Shown here: positions 6,207 through 13,579 of the stretch, piece after piece
Numbering within the stretch: the first letter of the stretch is position 1
Layout of the letters: each line of letters opens with the position of its first letter
DNA from: an uncultured Oscillospiraceae bacterium
GTDB lineage: Bacteria; Bacillota; Clostridia; Oscillospirales; Oscillospiraceae
Length of the DNA: 25,170 nt
NCBI GenBank assembly: GCA_934569045.1
Contig: CAKTJX010000036.1
Span: forward strand, 1-25,170
Direction of reading: 5' to 3'
Translations under genes and position numbers: made by a program
Notes under the pieces: generated by a model
Told to the model about the DNA's origin: nothing
What the model saw: the letters and a program-made list of their open reading frames with translations, nothing else
Databases searched by the model: none

Positions 6207-7970
6207 TTACTCTATGATATTCATGGTTTGAAGGATATTCGATGCTGTTTCATAAGCCAACGCGCCGTCGGCACCATCCTGGTTATTCAGATAAACTGCA
6301 ATGAAATAGGTATCGTTACTTGTTTCTGCAAAACCTATAAACCACCCTGCGACATTAGTGCCATCCAGCCGCCCGGTGCCGGTTTTTCCGTACAGTCCTT
6401 CCTCGTTCAGCGACATGGCATCCTTGACAGTGGCAATACTTCCATCCTCGAAACCAAAATCGTTGCGGTACAGCTTTACCAGCAGTTCTACTTGCTCCAA
6501 AGCGGAGATCTTCACACCGGAGCCATTCCAAAAACTATCCGAATCATCTCCAAAGTTACAGTCACCATAGCCGATCTCTGTCAAGAAATCCTCCATCTGC
6601 GCTGTCTCTGCTGACTGATCCAAGAACTTAAAATACCAGTTTACAGACTCCTGCATAGCGGATCGCAAGGTTTGATCTTGGTTCCATGATTCAAAAGCGT
6701 ACGTCGTCCCATCCCAGACAAGGGTATTTGCCTCGGGGGAGATGATTCCCTGTTCCAACGCATTGAGGGCGCTATAAATCTTATAGGTGGAACACGGCGG
6801 AACACGGCGGGTTACTTCCGATTTGTTGTATACCGTGTATAGGTCTGCGCTAAGATCATAAACAACAGCACAGCCACCTGAAGCGCCGAAGAATTCTTCC
6901 CAGTCGGATTCAACCATAGTCAACGCACCAGAGGGCTTGTAATAGGTTTCATTGTATTCTGTACAATAGGCCAGTGTCGGAATTTGCCCGATTGCTGCCA
7001 CTGCAAGAAATCCCGCAAAGCAGCGGCCCAGAAGGCGCTTCCATTTCGTCTCCCGCTGAAAACCAACCACTTGTTGCAGACGGTATTTCAGCTGATCTTT
7101 GCTCTGGCAGAATCCGTTAGCCGTAGGAAGGCGGGTATTGGAGACAGCGGCAAAGTTCAAGATTGTTTGACCATAGGCAATTCGCTCTGTTTCACCGGTC
7201 ATCTCATTCATAACAGACCAATCACAGTAGGCTTCCCGATCCCGACGCATTTGCCGAAGGGCGAGCCATACCAGCGGATTGTACCAAAAGAGCGTATGAA
7301 CAACGCAGATCAGGTAATTGATGGTAATATCTCCATGTTTGATGTGTGTCAACTCATGGAGCAGAACATGATTCAACTCGGATTTCGATAATCTGTCGAT
7401 GCCGTCTTTGGGTAGAACCACGAATGGCTTCTGCCACCCGAAGCTGACCGGAGCGGTAATGAATCTGGACTGCCGCAGTTCGATATTCTGTTTTAGTCCC
7501 AGCCTGCGTTGGCACTCGTCAAACCGCTTGCGGATTTGATGGGATGGGTCTGTTGCAAATTGCTTGATTGTATGAAGCCGCCAGTTTCCGCCCCAATACA
7601 CACTGGTCAGTACCAGAACACCTGCCAACCAAATTATCAAAATGACAAAGGCAAAATGGGTGTTTGCAGGACTGGCGATCAGTTCTGTTGTATCATGAAG
7701 CCATCCTGTTCCTACAGCAGCTACGGCAGTATTGCTGGAAGGATTGGAAATGGCAAATGCCTGCTGTCCAACGGATTTCGCGGGTTGAAACTCAGGCCAT
7801 ATCCCACTTGGGAGTAATGACAGAAAAAGAGAACCAAGCAGGACAAACCAGCTGTGATACTGAAAGCGTAGGGATAACCGATTGCGAAGCAGCCATTTCA
7901 GGCCAAGCATTACGCAAATGAGGCCAGCATTCCACAGGTTCCCAATCAAGAACTGCTCTAAAATCATCAT
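6207..7970 (-). CDS. blaR1: BlaR1-family M56 metallopeptidase, beta-lactam sensor
   Basis: A 587-residue membrane sensor-transducer. The N-terminal half has several membrane segments and a cytoplasmic M56 zinc peptidase with HELTH at residues 205-209 and the downstream Glu in REAYCD. After the last membrane segment (about 318-335) comes an extracellular penicillin-binding domain of the class D beta-lactamase fold: STYK (acylated Ser394, Lys397), SVN (442-444) and KTGT (529-532). A beta-lactam should acylate the serine and activate the peptidase, leading to cleavage of BlaI. All key residues are present, so it looks functional. I chose the start at 7970, where GAGG precedes tandem ATGs, rather than an earlier ATG inside blaI. 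It lies seven bases after blaI in the same operon. Confidence 0.94.
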   Translation of the reverse strand: MMILEQFLIGNLWNAGLICVMLGLKWLLRNRLSLRFQYHSWFVLLGSLFLSLLPSGIWPEFQPAKSVGQQAFAISNPSSNTAVAAVGTGWLHDTTELIASPANTHFAFVILIIWLAGVLVLTSVYWGGNWRLHTIKQFATDPSHQIRKRFDECQRRLGLKQNIELRQSRFITAPVSFGWQKPFVVLPKDGIDRLSKSELNHVLLHELTHIKHGDITINYLICVVHTLFWYNPLVWLALRQMRRDREAYCDWSVMNEMTGETERIAYGQTILNFAAVSNTRLPTANGFCQSKDQLKYRLQQVVGFQRETKWKRLLGRCFAGFLAVAAIGQIPTLAYCTEYNETYYKPSGALTMVESDWEEFFGASGGCAVVYDLSADLYTVYNKSEVTRRVPPCSTYKIYSALNALEQGIISPEANTLVWDGTTYAFESWNQDQTLRSAMQESVNWYFKFLDQSAETAQMEDFLTEIGYGDCNFGDDSDSFWNGSGVKISALEQVELLVKLYRNDFGFEDGSIATVKDAMSLNEEGLYGKTGTGRLDGTNVAGWFIGFAETSNDTYFIAVYLNNQDGADGALAYETASNILQTMNIIE

Positions 7971-7977
7971 AATCGCC

Positions 7978-8355
7978 TCATTGCCGGCGCTTTTTGTCCA
8001 GGATACTCTGCAATTCATCCAAGTCTTCCGGGGTTAAATCCTTCTGATCCAGGAAGCTGACGACCATCTGTTTCATGGCCCCGTCAAAGAAGCGGTCTGC
8101 CAGAGTGCGGCTTTCCGCCGCCAGATAATCATCTTTCTTCACGCAGGGCGTATAGACAAAAACACGGCTTTCCTTTTCGTGTACGATCACGCCCTTCTTT
8201 TCCAGGCGGGATAGCATTGTGTAGATTGTTTTCGGACTCCAATCCTTTCTCTTAGCCAAACGGTCCGTGATCTCGTTGGTGCTGATGGGGGCATACTTCC
8301 AAATAATGTCCATCACTTCAAACTCGGCATCCGAAATCTGCGGCAAGTTTTTCAT
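7978..8355 (-). CDS. blaI: BlaI/MecI-family transcriptional repressor
   Basis: A 125-residue winged-helix repressor. The DNA-binding domain spans about residues 1-75 (ISDAEFEVMDIIWK, then SPKTIYTMLSRLEKKGV), and the C-terminal half is the dimerization domain that carries the cleavage site in the family. I chose Met at 8355, since the earlier in-frame ATG would lie in the promoter, upstream of the operator. It is the first gene of the blaI-blaR1 operon and should repress it through the operator at 8367-8388. It probably also represses the lipoprotein genes through the box at 6158-6171. Confidence 0.94.
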   Translation of the reverse strand: MKNLPQISDAEFEVMDIIWKYAPISTNEITDRLAKRKDWSPKTIYTMLSRLEKKGVIVHEKESRVFVYTPCVKKDDYLAAESRTLADRFFDGAMKQMVVSFLDQKDLTPEDLDELQSILDKKRRQ

Positions 8356-8366
8356 ATCATCTCTCC

Positions 8367-8388
8367 AATTCTTACGGATGTAAGAATT
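8367..8388 (-). promoter_or_regulatory. BlaI operator at the blaI promoter
   Basis: Perfect dyad: AATTCTTAC (8367-8375) and GTAAGAATT (8380-8388) around GGAT. The core on the minus strand is TACATCCGTA, one base off the TACA-N2-TGTA consensus. It starts directly after the -10, so bound BlaI would block initiation. Confidence 0.88.
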
Positions 8389-8417
8389 ATTATACAGCAC
8401 GAAAACATGGATGTCAA
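8389..8417 (-). promoter_or_regulatory. Consensus promoter of blaI-blaR1
   Basis: On the minus strand TTGACA (complement 8412-8417), a 17-base spacer and TATAAT (complement 8389-8394). Both hexamers are perfect. Confidence 0.9.
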
Positions 8418-8467
8418 TGTTTCTTTGCGTTCTTAATTAAAACATAAAAAGCATAATCCTTAGATTG

Positions 8468-9442
8468 TCAAGTCAAGTGCAACACCGTATCAAAGAAGAC
8501 CTCATAGGGAGATTTCCAGTTAAGGCATTTCCTAGGCCGGAAATTAAGCATAGCAACCACTCTGTCAACGTCACTTTGCGTGATATACTCCATGCTCTTC
8601 TCCTTCGAGAAGAACTGCCGAAGGAGGCCATTTGTATTCTCATTCGTGCCTCTCTCCCAGGGAGAATGCGCATTCGCAAAATAGACGGAAAGTGTCAGTT
8701 CCTTCTCAAGGGTATCTGGCTGCGAAAATTCTGGGCCTTGGTCAAAAGTAATTGTGGACCGCATCTTCTGTGAGAGCTTGCTCATCTCTCGAATGATAAC
8801 GGGATTCACATCCTCGGTTCGTTTGGAGTCACACTTTCCGCCAATCAGGAATCGGCTGTATCGGTCTACCAGCGTCACAATGCAAGATTTGTGACCATGG
8901 CCGATAATCGTATCTCCCTCAAAGTGTCCTGGCTCTGTCCGCTCTTCTGCCTCTTTGGGCCGCTCTGAAATGTTCTTTTCAAAGCATTTTCTCCGCTTTT
9001 TGGAAGCTTTTCCGAATGTTTTGTACTTCCGGCGCAGAAGCGGCTTCAAAGAGTTTCGGAGATATCCGGACTCCAATGCCCGGTAGATTGTAGCGGTGCC
9101 GATGGAGTAGTGTCCTTCCAGACGAAAGCGCTCGCAGATCTGCTCCGGTGACCAATACAGGTGCCCCAGCGCAAAATGTACCATATGATGAAGCTCTGGA
9201 TCGGACAGAACAGGCTTACGGACGCACCGTTTACGCCTTTCCTTGTATACCGCTGTAGCAGCTTCCGGGTGGTATATTGTGTGGTTGGTTACAACCTGTG
9301 TGCTGTTTCTGCGCAGCTCTCTGCTGATTGTTGAAGGACTTCTTCCCAGGCTGCGTGAGATTTTCCGGACTGAATACCCTTGGTAGAATAATTCTGCTAT
9401 ACTTTTTCTTTCTTCTGTGGTAAGATGTGTGTAGTGACTCAT
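8468..9442 (-). CDS. IS30-family transposase
   Basis: A 324-residue DDE transposase. The N-terminal helix-turn-helix is at residues 7-45 (LTTEERKSIAEL to SRSLGRSPSTISREL), typical of IS30. The catalytic triad is Asp177 (HFEGDTIIG), Asp234 (TFDQGPEF) and Glu268 (ERGTNENTNG), with the 33-residue D-to-E spacing of the family. GGAGG stands eight bases before the ATG. The gene looks complete. Its stop codon (8470-8468) lies just outside the 12-bp core repeat, so either the element ends further out or the stop is supplied by flanking DNA. Confidence 0.94.
   Translation of the reverse strand: MSHYTHLTTEERKSIAELFYQGYSVRKISRSLGRSPSTISRELRRNSTQVVTNHTIYHPEAATAVYKERRKRCVRKPVLSDPELHHMVHFALGHLYWSPEQICERFRLEGHYSIGTATIYRALESGYLRNSLKPLLRRKYKTFGKASKKRRKCFEKNISERPKEAEERTEPGHFEGDTIIGHGHKSCIVTLVDRYSRFLIGGKCDSKRTEDVNPVIIREMSKLSQKMRSTITFDQGPEFSQPDTLEKELTLSVYFANAHSPWERGTNENTNGLLRQFFSKEKSMEYITQSDVDRVVAMLNFRPRKCLNWKSPYEVFFDTVLHLT
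8473..8484 (+). repeat. IS30 inverted repeat, left
   Basis: TCAAGTGCAACA, an exact inverted match to 9523-9534. It lies inside the last codons of the transposase gene. Confidence 0.85.
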
Positions 9443-9522
9443 AGGATTATCCTCCAGTGTGTTTAGTGTGGTTACTTGCCATTGTACTGGATTTTTCTAT
9501 GAGTTGCTACTTTTTTATTTAC

Positions 9523-9534
9523 TGTTGCACTTGA
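9523..9534 (-). repeat. IS30 inverted repeat, right
   Basis: TGTTGCACTTGA, the complement of the left repeat, about 80 bases upstream of the transposase start. Confidence 0.85.
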
Positions 9535-9550
9535 TATGATAACACAAGTT

Positions 9551-9595
9551 GGGGAAGGTTAGGGGCTCCCGTCCGGGGGTATACGTTCAACCGGG
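9551..9595 (+). repeat. Single arm of a dispersed palindromic repeat
   Basis: This 45-base stretch starts GGGGAAGGTT and ends GTATACGTTCAACCGGG. It matches both arms of the palindrome at 24,689-24,782. The other arm is missing here; the IS30 right repeat ends 16 bases to the left. Probably a truncated copy of an intergenic palindromic element. Confidence 0.75.
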
Positions 9596-9654
9596 TACTG
9601 CCGGATAATCTATGCTATAATCTCCGCTAATAGCCAGCCATTTATTTTCTTGCA

Positions 9655-9682
9655 TTGACTTCCCCCGAAAATTCGGTATAAT
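9655..9682 (+). promoter_or_regulatory. Promoter of metY
   Basis: TTGACT (9655-9660), a 16-base spacer and TATAAT (9677-9682). The transcript would have a leader of about 80 bases. It contains one small hairpin (CAGCTGGGG with CCCCGGCTG, 9693-9713). I see no S-box or T-box. Confidence 0.75.
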
Positions 9683-9769
9683 AAGGCCATCGGCAGCTGG
9701 GGCTTCCCCGGCTGGATTTAAGAAACCGGATTATTCACCTTACAAATATAGGGAAAAGAGGATTTTTCT

Positions 9770-11053
9770 ATGAGCAATTACCATTTTGAGACTTTGCAGC
9801 TTCACGTTGGACAGGAGCAGGCCGATCCGGCCAGTGATGCCCGTGCGGTGCCTATTTACGCCACCACCTCTTACGTCTTCCACAACAGCCAGCACGCCGC
9901 GGACCGGTTCAGTCTGGCGGACGCGGGCAATATCTATGGCCGCCTGACCAACTCCACCCAGGAGGTCTTCGAGAAGCGGATTGCCGCTCTGGAGGGCGGT
10001 ACGGCTGGTCTGGCGGTGGCCTCCGGCGCGGCGGCCATCACCTATTCCATCCAGGCCCTGGCCCGGCAGGGGGAGCACATTGTGGCCCAGAAGACCATCT
10101 ATGGCGGCACCAGCAATCTGCTGGCCCACACCCTGCCCCAGTACGGCATCACCGCCACCTTCGTGGATGCCCACAATCTGGAGGAGGTGGAGGGCGCTAT
10201 CCAGCCCAACACCAAGGCCATCTACATTGAGACCCTGGGCAACCCCAACTCCGACATTCCCGATATCGATGCCATTGCTGAAATCGCCCACCGCCACGGC
10301 CTGCCTCTGGTCATTGACAACACCTTCGGCACCCCCTACCTGATCCGCCCCATTGAGCACGGCGCGGATGTGGTGGTGCACTCCGCCACCAAGTTCATCG
10401 GCGGCCACGGCACCACCCTGGGCGGCATCGTGGTAGATGCCGGCACCTTCGACTGGGCCAAGAGTGGCCGGTACCCCTGGCTCTCCGAGCCTAACCCCAG
10501 CTACCACGGCGTGCAGTTCACCAAGGCTGCCCCCAGCGCCCCCTTCGTCACCTACATCCGGGCCATCCTGCTGCGCGATGAGGGAGCCTGCATCAGCCCC
10601 TTCGCCGCGTTCCTGCTGCTCCAGGGCACCGAGACCCTGAGCCTGCGCCTGGAGCGCCACGCGGAGAACACCAAAAAGGTGGTGGAGTTCCTGGTGAACC
10701 ATCCCATGGTGGAAAAGGTGAACCACCCCAGCCTGCCGGATCACCCGGACCATGCCCTGTATGAGAGGTACTTCCCCAACGGCGGCGCTTCCATTTTCAC
10801 CTTCCAGATTAAGGGCGGCCGGAAGGAGGCCTTCGCCTTCATCGACCATCTGAAGATTTTCAGCCTCCTGGCCAACGTGGCCGACGTGAAGAGCCTGGTC
10901 ATCCACCCCGCCTCCACCACCCACGCCCAGCTGACGGACGAGGAGCTGGCAAACGTAGGCATCTACCAGAACACCATCCGCCTCTCCATCGGCACCGAGC
11001 ACATCGACGACATCCTGGCCGACCTGGACCAGGCGCTGAACGCGGTAAAGTAA
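9770..11053 (+). CDS. metY: O-acetylhomoserine sulfhydrylase (MetY)
   Basis: A 427-residue PLP enzyme of the Cys/Met metabolism family. It makes homocysteine from O-acetyl-L-homoserine and sulfide, a direct sulfhydrylation route to methionine. The start [15 protein letters not shown] and length are characteristic of MetY. The PLP lysine is Lys208 in [10 protein letters not shown], and [10 protein letters not shown] at 181-190 holds the cofactor-binding Asp. GAGG stands eight bases before the ATG. It has its own promoter and terminator, so it is monocistronic. A cystathionine gamma-synthase role is less likely given the length and the C-terminal motif [15 protein letters not shown]. Confidence 0.95.
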   Translation: MSNYHFETLQLHVGQEQADPASDARAVPIYATTSYVFHNSQHAADRFSLADAGNIYGRLTNSTQEVFEKRIAALEGGTAGLAVASGAAAITYSIQALARQGEHIVAQKTIYGGTSNLLAHTLPQYGITATFVDAHNLEEVEGAIQPNTKAIYIETLGNPNSDIPDIDAIAEIAHRHGLPLVIDNTFGTPYLIRPIEHGADVVVHSATKFIGGHGTTLGGIVVDAGTFDWAKSGRYPWLSEPNPSYHGVQFTKAAPSAPFVTYIRAILLRDEGACISPFAAFLLLQGTETLSLRLERHAENTKKVVEFLVNHPMVEKVNHPSLPDHPDHALYERYFPNGGASIFTFQIKGGRKEAFAFIDHLKIFSLLANVADVKSLVIHPASTTHAQLTDEELANVGIYQNTIRLSIGTEHIDDILADLDQALNAVK

Positions 11054-11067
11054 GCAAACACAGAAAG

Positions 11068-11099
11068 CCGTGGGCGGGTCTTCCGTCCACGGTTTTTTT
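11068..11099 (+). terminator. Terminator of metY
   Basis: CCGTGGGCGG pairs with CCGTCCACGG (10 bp, one G-U) around a five-base loop, followed by TTTTTTT. It is 15 bases after the stop. Confidence 0.92.
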
Positions 11100-11143
11100 A
11101 GAAAAGTCCTGCATTGCCGTATGGCGAATGCTGCTCCTTTTGC

Positions 11144-11172
11144 TTGCAAATTGTGAAATCCTGTGGTATGCT
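11144..11172 (+). promoter_or_regulatory. Promoter of the holin-like toxin gene
   Basis: TTGCAA (11144-11149), 17 bases, TATGCT (11167-11172). It gives a leader of about 95 bases before the toxin start. Confidence 0.65.
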
Positions 11173-11178
11173 GTACCT

Positions 11179-11267
11179 GGTGCTACCAGCACCCCGGCAG
11201 GCGGTTCCCCCCATGATTCTTTTCGGGGGTGATCACTCTTTGCCCCCAATCGAAAGAGAGGGGGTGA
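11179..11267 (+). promoter_or_regulatory. Structured leader that can hide the toxin ribosome binding site
   Basis: A first hairpin is GGTGCT/AGCACC (11179-11193). Then two C-tracts (11207-11212, 11243-11247) and two G-tracts (11225-11229, 11260-11264) alternate, so mutually exclusive stems are possible. Pairing of the second C-tract with the last G-tract covers the ribosome binding site GAGGGGGTGA. Type I toxin mRNAs commonly have such structures. The pairings are read from sequence only. Confidence 0.6.
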
Positions 11268-11272
11268 CAGAC

Positions 11273-11365
11273 ATGGATGTTACATGGGAAGGGATTTTTC
11301 AATTCTGCATGCTCATTATTGCTGTCATTGCCCTGGTTCGCCAGGATAACAATAAAAAGAGATAA
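11273..11365 (+). CDS. Putative holin-like type I toxin
   Basis: A 30-residue peptide. It begins MDVTWEGIFQF, has one hydrophobic membrane segment (residues 9-23, IFQFCMLIIAVIALV) and ends in polar, basic RQDNNKKR. This is the layout of the putative holin-like toxins (TxpA/BsrG-like) of Firmicutes. I chose the ATG at 11273 because GGGGG stands eight bases before it; longer in-frame reading from 11114 has no such site and an unlikely sequence. A convergent antisense RNA with its own consensus promoter overlaps the 3' end. It sits alone between metY and a LysR gene. Overproduction would be expected to damage the membrane. Confidence 0.82.
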   Translation: MDVTWEGIFQFCMLIIAVIALVRQDNNKKR

Positions 11366-11442
11366 CCGCCCAACTTCTCCCAAAGTAACGGTTATCTCTT
11401 AACTGTTCTGCGGGGAGCCGACCTGCTGGCGGCACCCTTCTC
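11353..11442 (-). ncRNA. Predicted antisense antitoxin RNA (RatA-like)
   Basis: A consensus minus-strand promoter (11449-11477) and a terminator (stem 11357-11400 with T-run) define an RNA of about 90 bases without a good reading frame. It runs toward the toxin gene and is complementary to the last codons and the 3' hairpin of the toxin mRNA. This is the txpA/RatA arrangement, where duplex formation at the 3' ends leads to toxin mRNA decay. Ends are estimated. Confidence 0.75.
11357..11400. terminator. Shared hairpin at the toxin 3' end
   Basis: AAGAGATAACCG (11357-11368) and CGGTTATCTCTT (11389-11400) form a perfect 12-bp stem. On the minus strand it is followed by a five-T run, so it ends the antisense RNA. 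On the plus strand only TTAAC follows, so it is a weaker stop for the toxin mRNA. The stem includes the toxin stop codon. Confidence 0.85.
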
Positions 11443-11448
11443 ATCTCT

Positions 11449-11477
11449 ACTATACCCCAGTTTTGTTCCTTTGTCAA
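11449..11477 (-). promoter_or_regulatory. Consensus promoter of the antitoxin RNA
   Basis: On the minus strand TTGACA (complement 11472-11477), 17 bases and TATAGT (complement 11449-11454). It is stronger than the toxin promoter, as expected for an antitoxin made in excess. Confidence 0.82.
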
Positions 11478-11509
11478 CTATCTTATTTCTCGATGGGACA
11501 TTTGGGGCA

Positions 11510-11534
11510 TAGGGAGTCTTCTAAAACGTCCCTA
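11510..11534 (+). promoter_or_regulatory. Dyad upstream of the LysR gene
   Basis: TAGGGA (11510-11515) and TCCCTA (11529-11534) are inverted repeats 13 bases apart, about 75 bases before the LysR gene. It may be a LysR-type autoregulatory site. An AT-rich stretch follows to the ribosome binding site. Confidence 0.4.
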
Positions 11535-11606
11535 TACCATAAATAAAAGCATATATTTCGCAAATTTCTACTTTTTTCCTGACCTTGTATCAGAAAGGAG
11601 CCACCT

Positions 11607-12518
11607 ATGACCCTTCAGCAGATCCGCTACTGCCTGACCATTGCCCAGACCGGGTCCATGAACCGGGCGGCAGAGCAGCTCTATGTGACCCAGCCCGCCC
11701 TCACCGGGGCCATCCAGGAGCTGGAGCAGGAGGTGGGCGTCACCATCTTCAACCGCACCAACCGGGGCGTGACCCTGACCAATGACGGGCGGCGGTTCCT
11801 GCACTATGCCCGGCAGATCTACCAACAGTACGAGCTCATGGAGCAGGAGTACCTGCGGCCGAAAAAGCGGGTCTTCGGCGTGTCCACCCAGCACTATTCC
11901 TTTGTGACCAAGGCCTTTGTGGACACGGTGCGGCAGTTTGACGCCACCCGGTTTGAGTATGCCATCCGGGAGACCCGGACCATCGATGTGATCCACGATG
12001 TGGCCCAGCGCCGCAGCGATCTGGGGGTTCTGTTCCGCTCCAAGCACAACCGCACCGTGCTCAATAAGCTTCTGGCGGAGAACCGACTGGAATTCCACCC
12101 GCTTGTGGAGTGCAGCGCCTATGTCTACCTGTGGAAGGGCCACCCGCTGGCGAACAACGAATCCATCTCCATGGAGGAGCTGTGCAATTATCCCTGCCTG
12201 TGCTTTGAGCAGGGAGACCAGAGCTCCTCCTACTTTGCCGAGGAAATTCTCTCCGAGCGGGAATACCCCCAGATGATCCGGGCCACGGACCGGGCCACCA
12301 TGCTGAATCTGATGGTGGGCCTCAATGGCTTCACCCTCTGCTCCGGCATCATCTGCCAGGAGCTCAACGGCACCGACTACCTGGCCGTTCCCTACCGGGA
12401 GGACAAGGACAACCAGAACGCCAAAATGGAAATCGGCTACATCCAGCCCAAAAACACCCAGCTGGATGAAATCGGCCAGACGTTTTTACGGGAAATGCAG
12501 GCGTATCTGGGGCGGTGA
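11607..12518 (+). CDS. LysR-family transcriptional regulator
   Basis: A 303-residue protein with the LysR winged helix at residues 1-60 (TLQQIRYCLTIAQTGSMNRA, AEQLYVTQPALTGAIQEL) and a periplasmic-binding-like effector domain from about 90 to 300. AAGGAG stands seven bases before the ATG. The motif GLNGFTLCSGIICQELNG is typical of a Firmicutes LysR group, but I cannot name its ligand. Being near metY, it might respond to sulfur or O-acetylhomoserine/serine signals, though the toxin module and two terminators lie between them. It is monocistronic. Confidence 0.92.
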   Translation: MTLQQIRYCLTIAQTGSMNRAAEQLYVTQPALTGAIQELEQEVGVTIFNRTNRGVTLTNDGRRFLHYARQIYQQYELMEQEYLRPKKRVFGVSTQHYSFVTKAFVDTVRQFDATRFEYAIRETRTIDVIHDVAQRRSDLGVLFRSKHNRTVLNKLLAENRLEFHPLVECSAYVYLWKGHPLANNESISMEELCNYPCLCFEQGDQSSSYFAEEILSEREYPQMIRATDRATMLNLMVGLNGFTLCSGIICQELNGTDYLAVPYREDKDNQNAKMEIGYIQPKNTQLDEIGQTFLREMQAYLGR

Positions 12519-12526
12519 ATTGCGTG

Positions 12527-12560
12527 AAAAAAGGCCCCACCTGGTCCGGTGGAGCCTTTT
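12527..12560. terminator. Bidirectional terminator
   Basis: AAAAAAGGCCCCACC and GGTGGAGCCTTTT form a stem with one mismatch between the convergent LysR and SdpI-like genes. TTTT follows on the plus strand and TTTTTT on the minus strand. Confidence 0.88.
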
Positions 12561-12561
12561 G

Positions 12562-13068
12562 CTATGCTTTTTTCGGTCTTCTTCGCAGTTCGCCCTTGCG
12601 GTTGAACCAGAACATGGCCAGGCCGTTGATGGCGAGGGTGGCGAGGAGGGACAGCGCCGCCTGCCAGACGAGACACCAGACGGTTTTCCACACCAGGTCC
12701 TCCACCGCCATGGAGCCGAAGCTCAGGCTGATCACCGCCATGATGACCGTGAGAATCAGGCCCAGGCCGCCTAAGATCATGCCCGCGATGCGCTGGGTGA
12801 AGCGCCAGGCGTGGACGGAGCCCATGCCGTAGTAGCAGCGGTAGCCGAAGTAGTAGTTGGCCTCCTTCGGGGCCAGGAACAGATAGCTCAGGCCCAGCAC
12901 CAGCAGGATGATGGGGCCCAGCATGACGCAGATCCGGCAGATCACCGTGATATTTTTAAAAATCGAGTCCATTTTGGGAAGCAGGGTGGCCAGGTCGAAG
13001 TTTTCAAAGGACTTCTTGATGGCATCGATATCCAGGGCCGCTTCCGTGGCCGCGGTAGCTGTAAGCAT
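12562..13068 (-). CDS. SdpI-like multipass membrane protein
   Basis: A 168-residue protein with three to four predicted membrane segments (about 42-66, 93-117 and 131-153). The segment NYYFGYRCYYGMGSVHAW, then RFTQRIAG, resembles the SdpI/YhfL family signature of G-R, W and R residues before a membrane helix. SdpI is an immunity protein and signal transducer in Bacillus; the role here is unknown. It starts on the last base of the nrdR stop (TAATG) with GGAGG upstream, so it is translationally coupled to nrdR. The C-terminus is basic. Confidence 0.75.
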   Translation of the reverse strand: MLTATAATEAALDIDAIKKSFENFDLATLLPKMDSIFKNITVICRICVMLGPIILLVLGLSYLFLAPKEANYYFGYRCYYGMGSVHAWRFTQRIAGMILGGLGLILTVIMAVISLSFGSMAVEDLVWKTVWCLVWQAALSLLATLAINGLAMFWFNRKGELRRRPKKA

Positions 13069-13523
13069 TATTTTTCCTCCAGGTATTTGCTGATCTCCCG
13101 CATAAAGCTGTTGGCATCCTGAAACTGGTGGTAGATGGAGGCGAAGCGGATATAGGCCACCTCGTCCACGGGCTTCAAGCGCTCCATAACCATCTCCCCC
13201 AGGCGCTCGGTGGTGACCTCCCGGTCCAGGGAATTCTGGATGGACTGCTCAATTTCCGTGGCGATGCGCTCCAGCTCCACAATGTCCGCCTTCCGCTTGT
13301 CGAAGGCCCGGATCATGCTGTTGACGATCTTGTTCTTGTCGAAATTCTGCCGGGAGCCGTTGCGCTTCACCACCAAAATGGGCTGGCTCTCCACCATCTC
13401 GTAGGTATTGAACCGATGGCCGCAGCGGCAGCACTCTCTCCGGCGGCGGATGCTGAGCCCATCATCGGACCGGCGGGAATCGATTACCTTGCTCTCCTGA
13501 TCACCACAGTAAGGACATTTCAT
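13068..13523 (-). CDS. nrdR: Transcriptional repressor NrdR
   Basis: A 151-residue repressor of ribonucleotide reductase genes. The zinc ribbon is at residues 3-34 (CPYC and CCRC), followed by the basic SIRRRREC region, and an ATP-cone domain occupies about 46-136 (PILVVKRNGSRQNFDKNKI). It senses dATP/ATP in the cytoplasm. AAAGGAG stands nine bases before the ATG. The length is the standard one. It is the first gene of a two-gene operon with the SdpI-like protein. Confidence 0.97.
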   Translation of the reverse strand: MKCPYCGDQESKVIDSRRSDDGLSIRRRRECCRCGHRFNTYEMVESQPILVVKRNGSRQNFDKNKIVNSMIRAFDKRKADIVELERIATEIEQSIQNSLDREVTTERLGEMVMERLKPVDEVAYIRFASIYHQFQDANSFMREISKYLEEK

Positions 13524-13579
13524 TGGGAACCGCTCCTTTTCCGGGGCATGTCTCAGTTTTCCCCGGTTTTCTAAGAGGT

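Larger units (their letters stand above)
8473..9534 (-). mobile_element. IS30-family insertion sequence
   Basis: A transposase gene is enclosed by a perfect 12-bp inverted repeat: TCAAGTGCAACA at 8473-8484 and its complement at 9523-9534. Length is about 1,060 bp, normal for the family. A weaker match extends seven bases outward (4 of 7), which would give 8466-9541. No target duplication is apparent with either boundary. Confidence 0.88.

Noticed and set aside
9683..9769. Riboswitch in the metY leader
   Set aside because: The leader of about 80 bases shows only one small hairpin; it is too short and lacks S-box and T-box conserved elements.
9740..11149. 469-codon open frame on the minus strand
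   Set aside because: It is antisense to metY in GC-rich DNA; composition is Gly/Val/Gln-rich shadow sequence and there is no ribosome binding site.
11114..11272. N-terminal extension of the holin-like toxin to 83 residues
   Set aside because: The extension covers the structured leader, has no ribosome binding site and does not look like protein; the 30-residue form fits the family.
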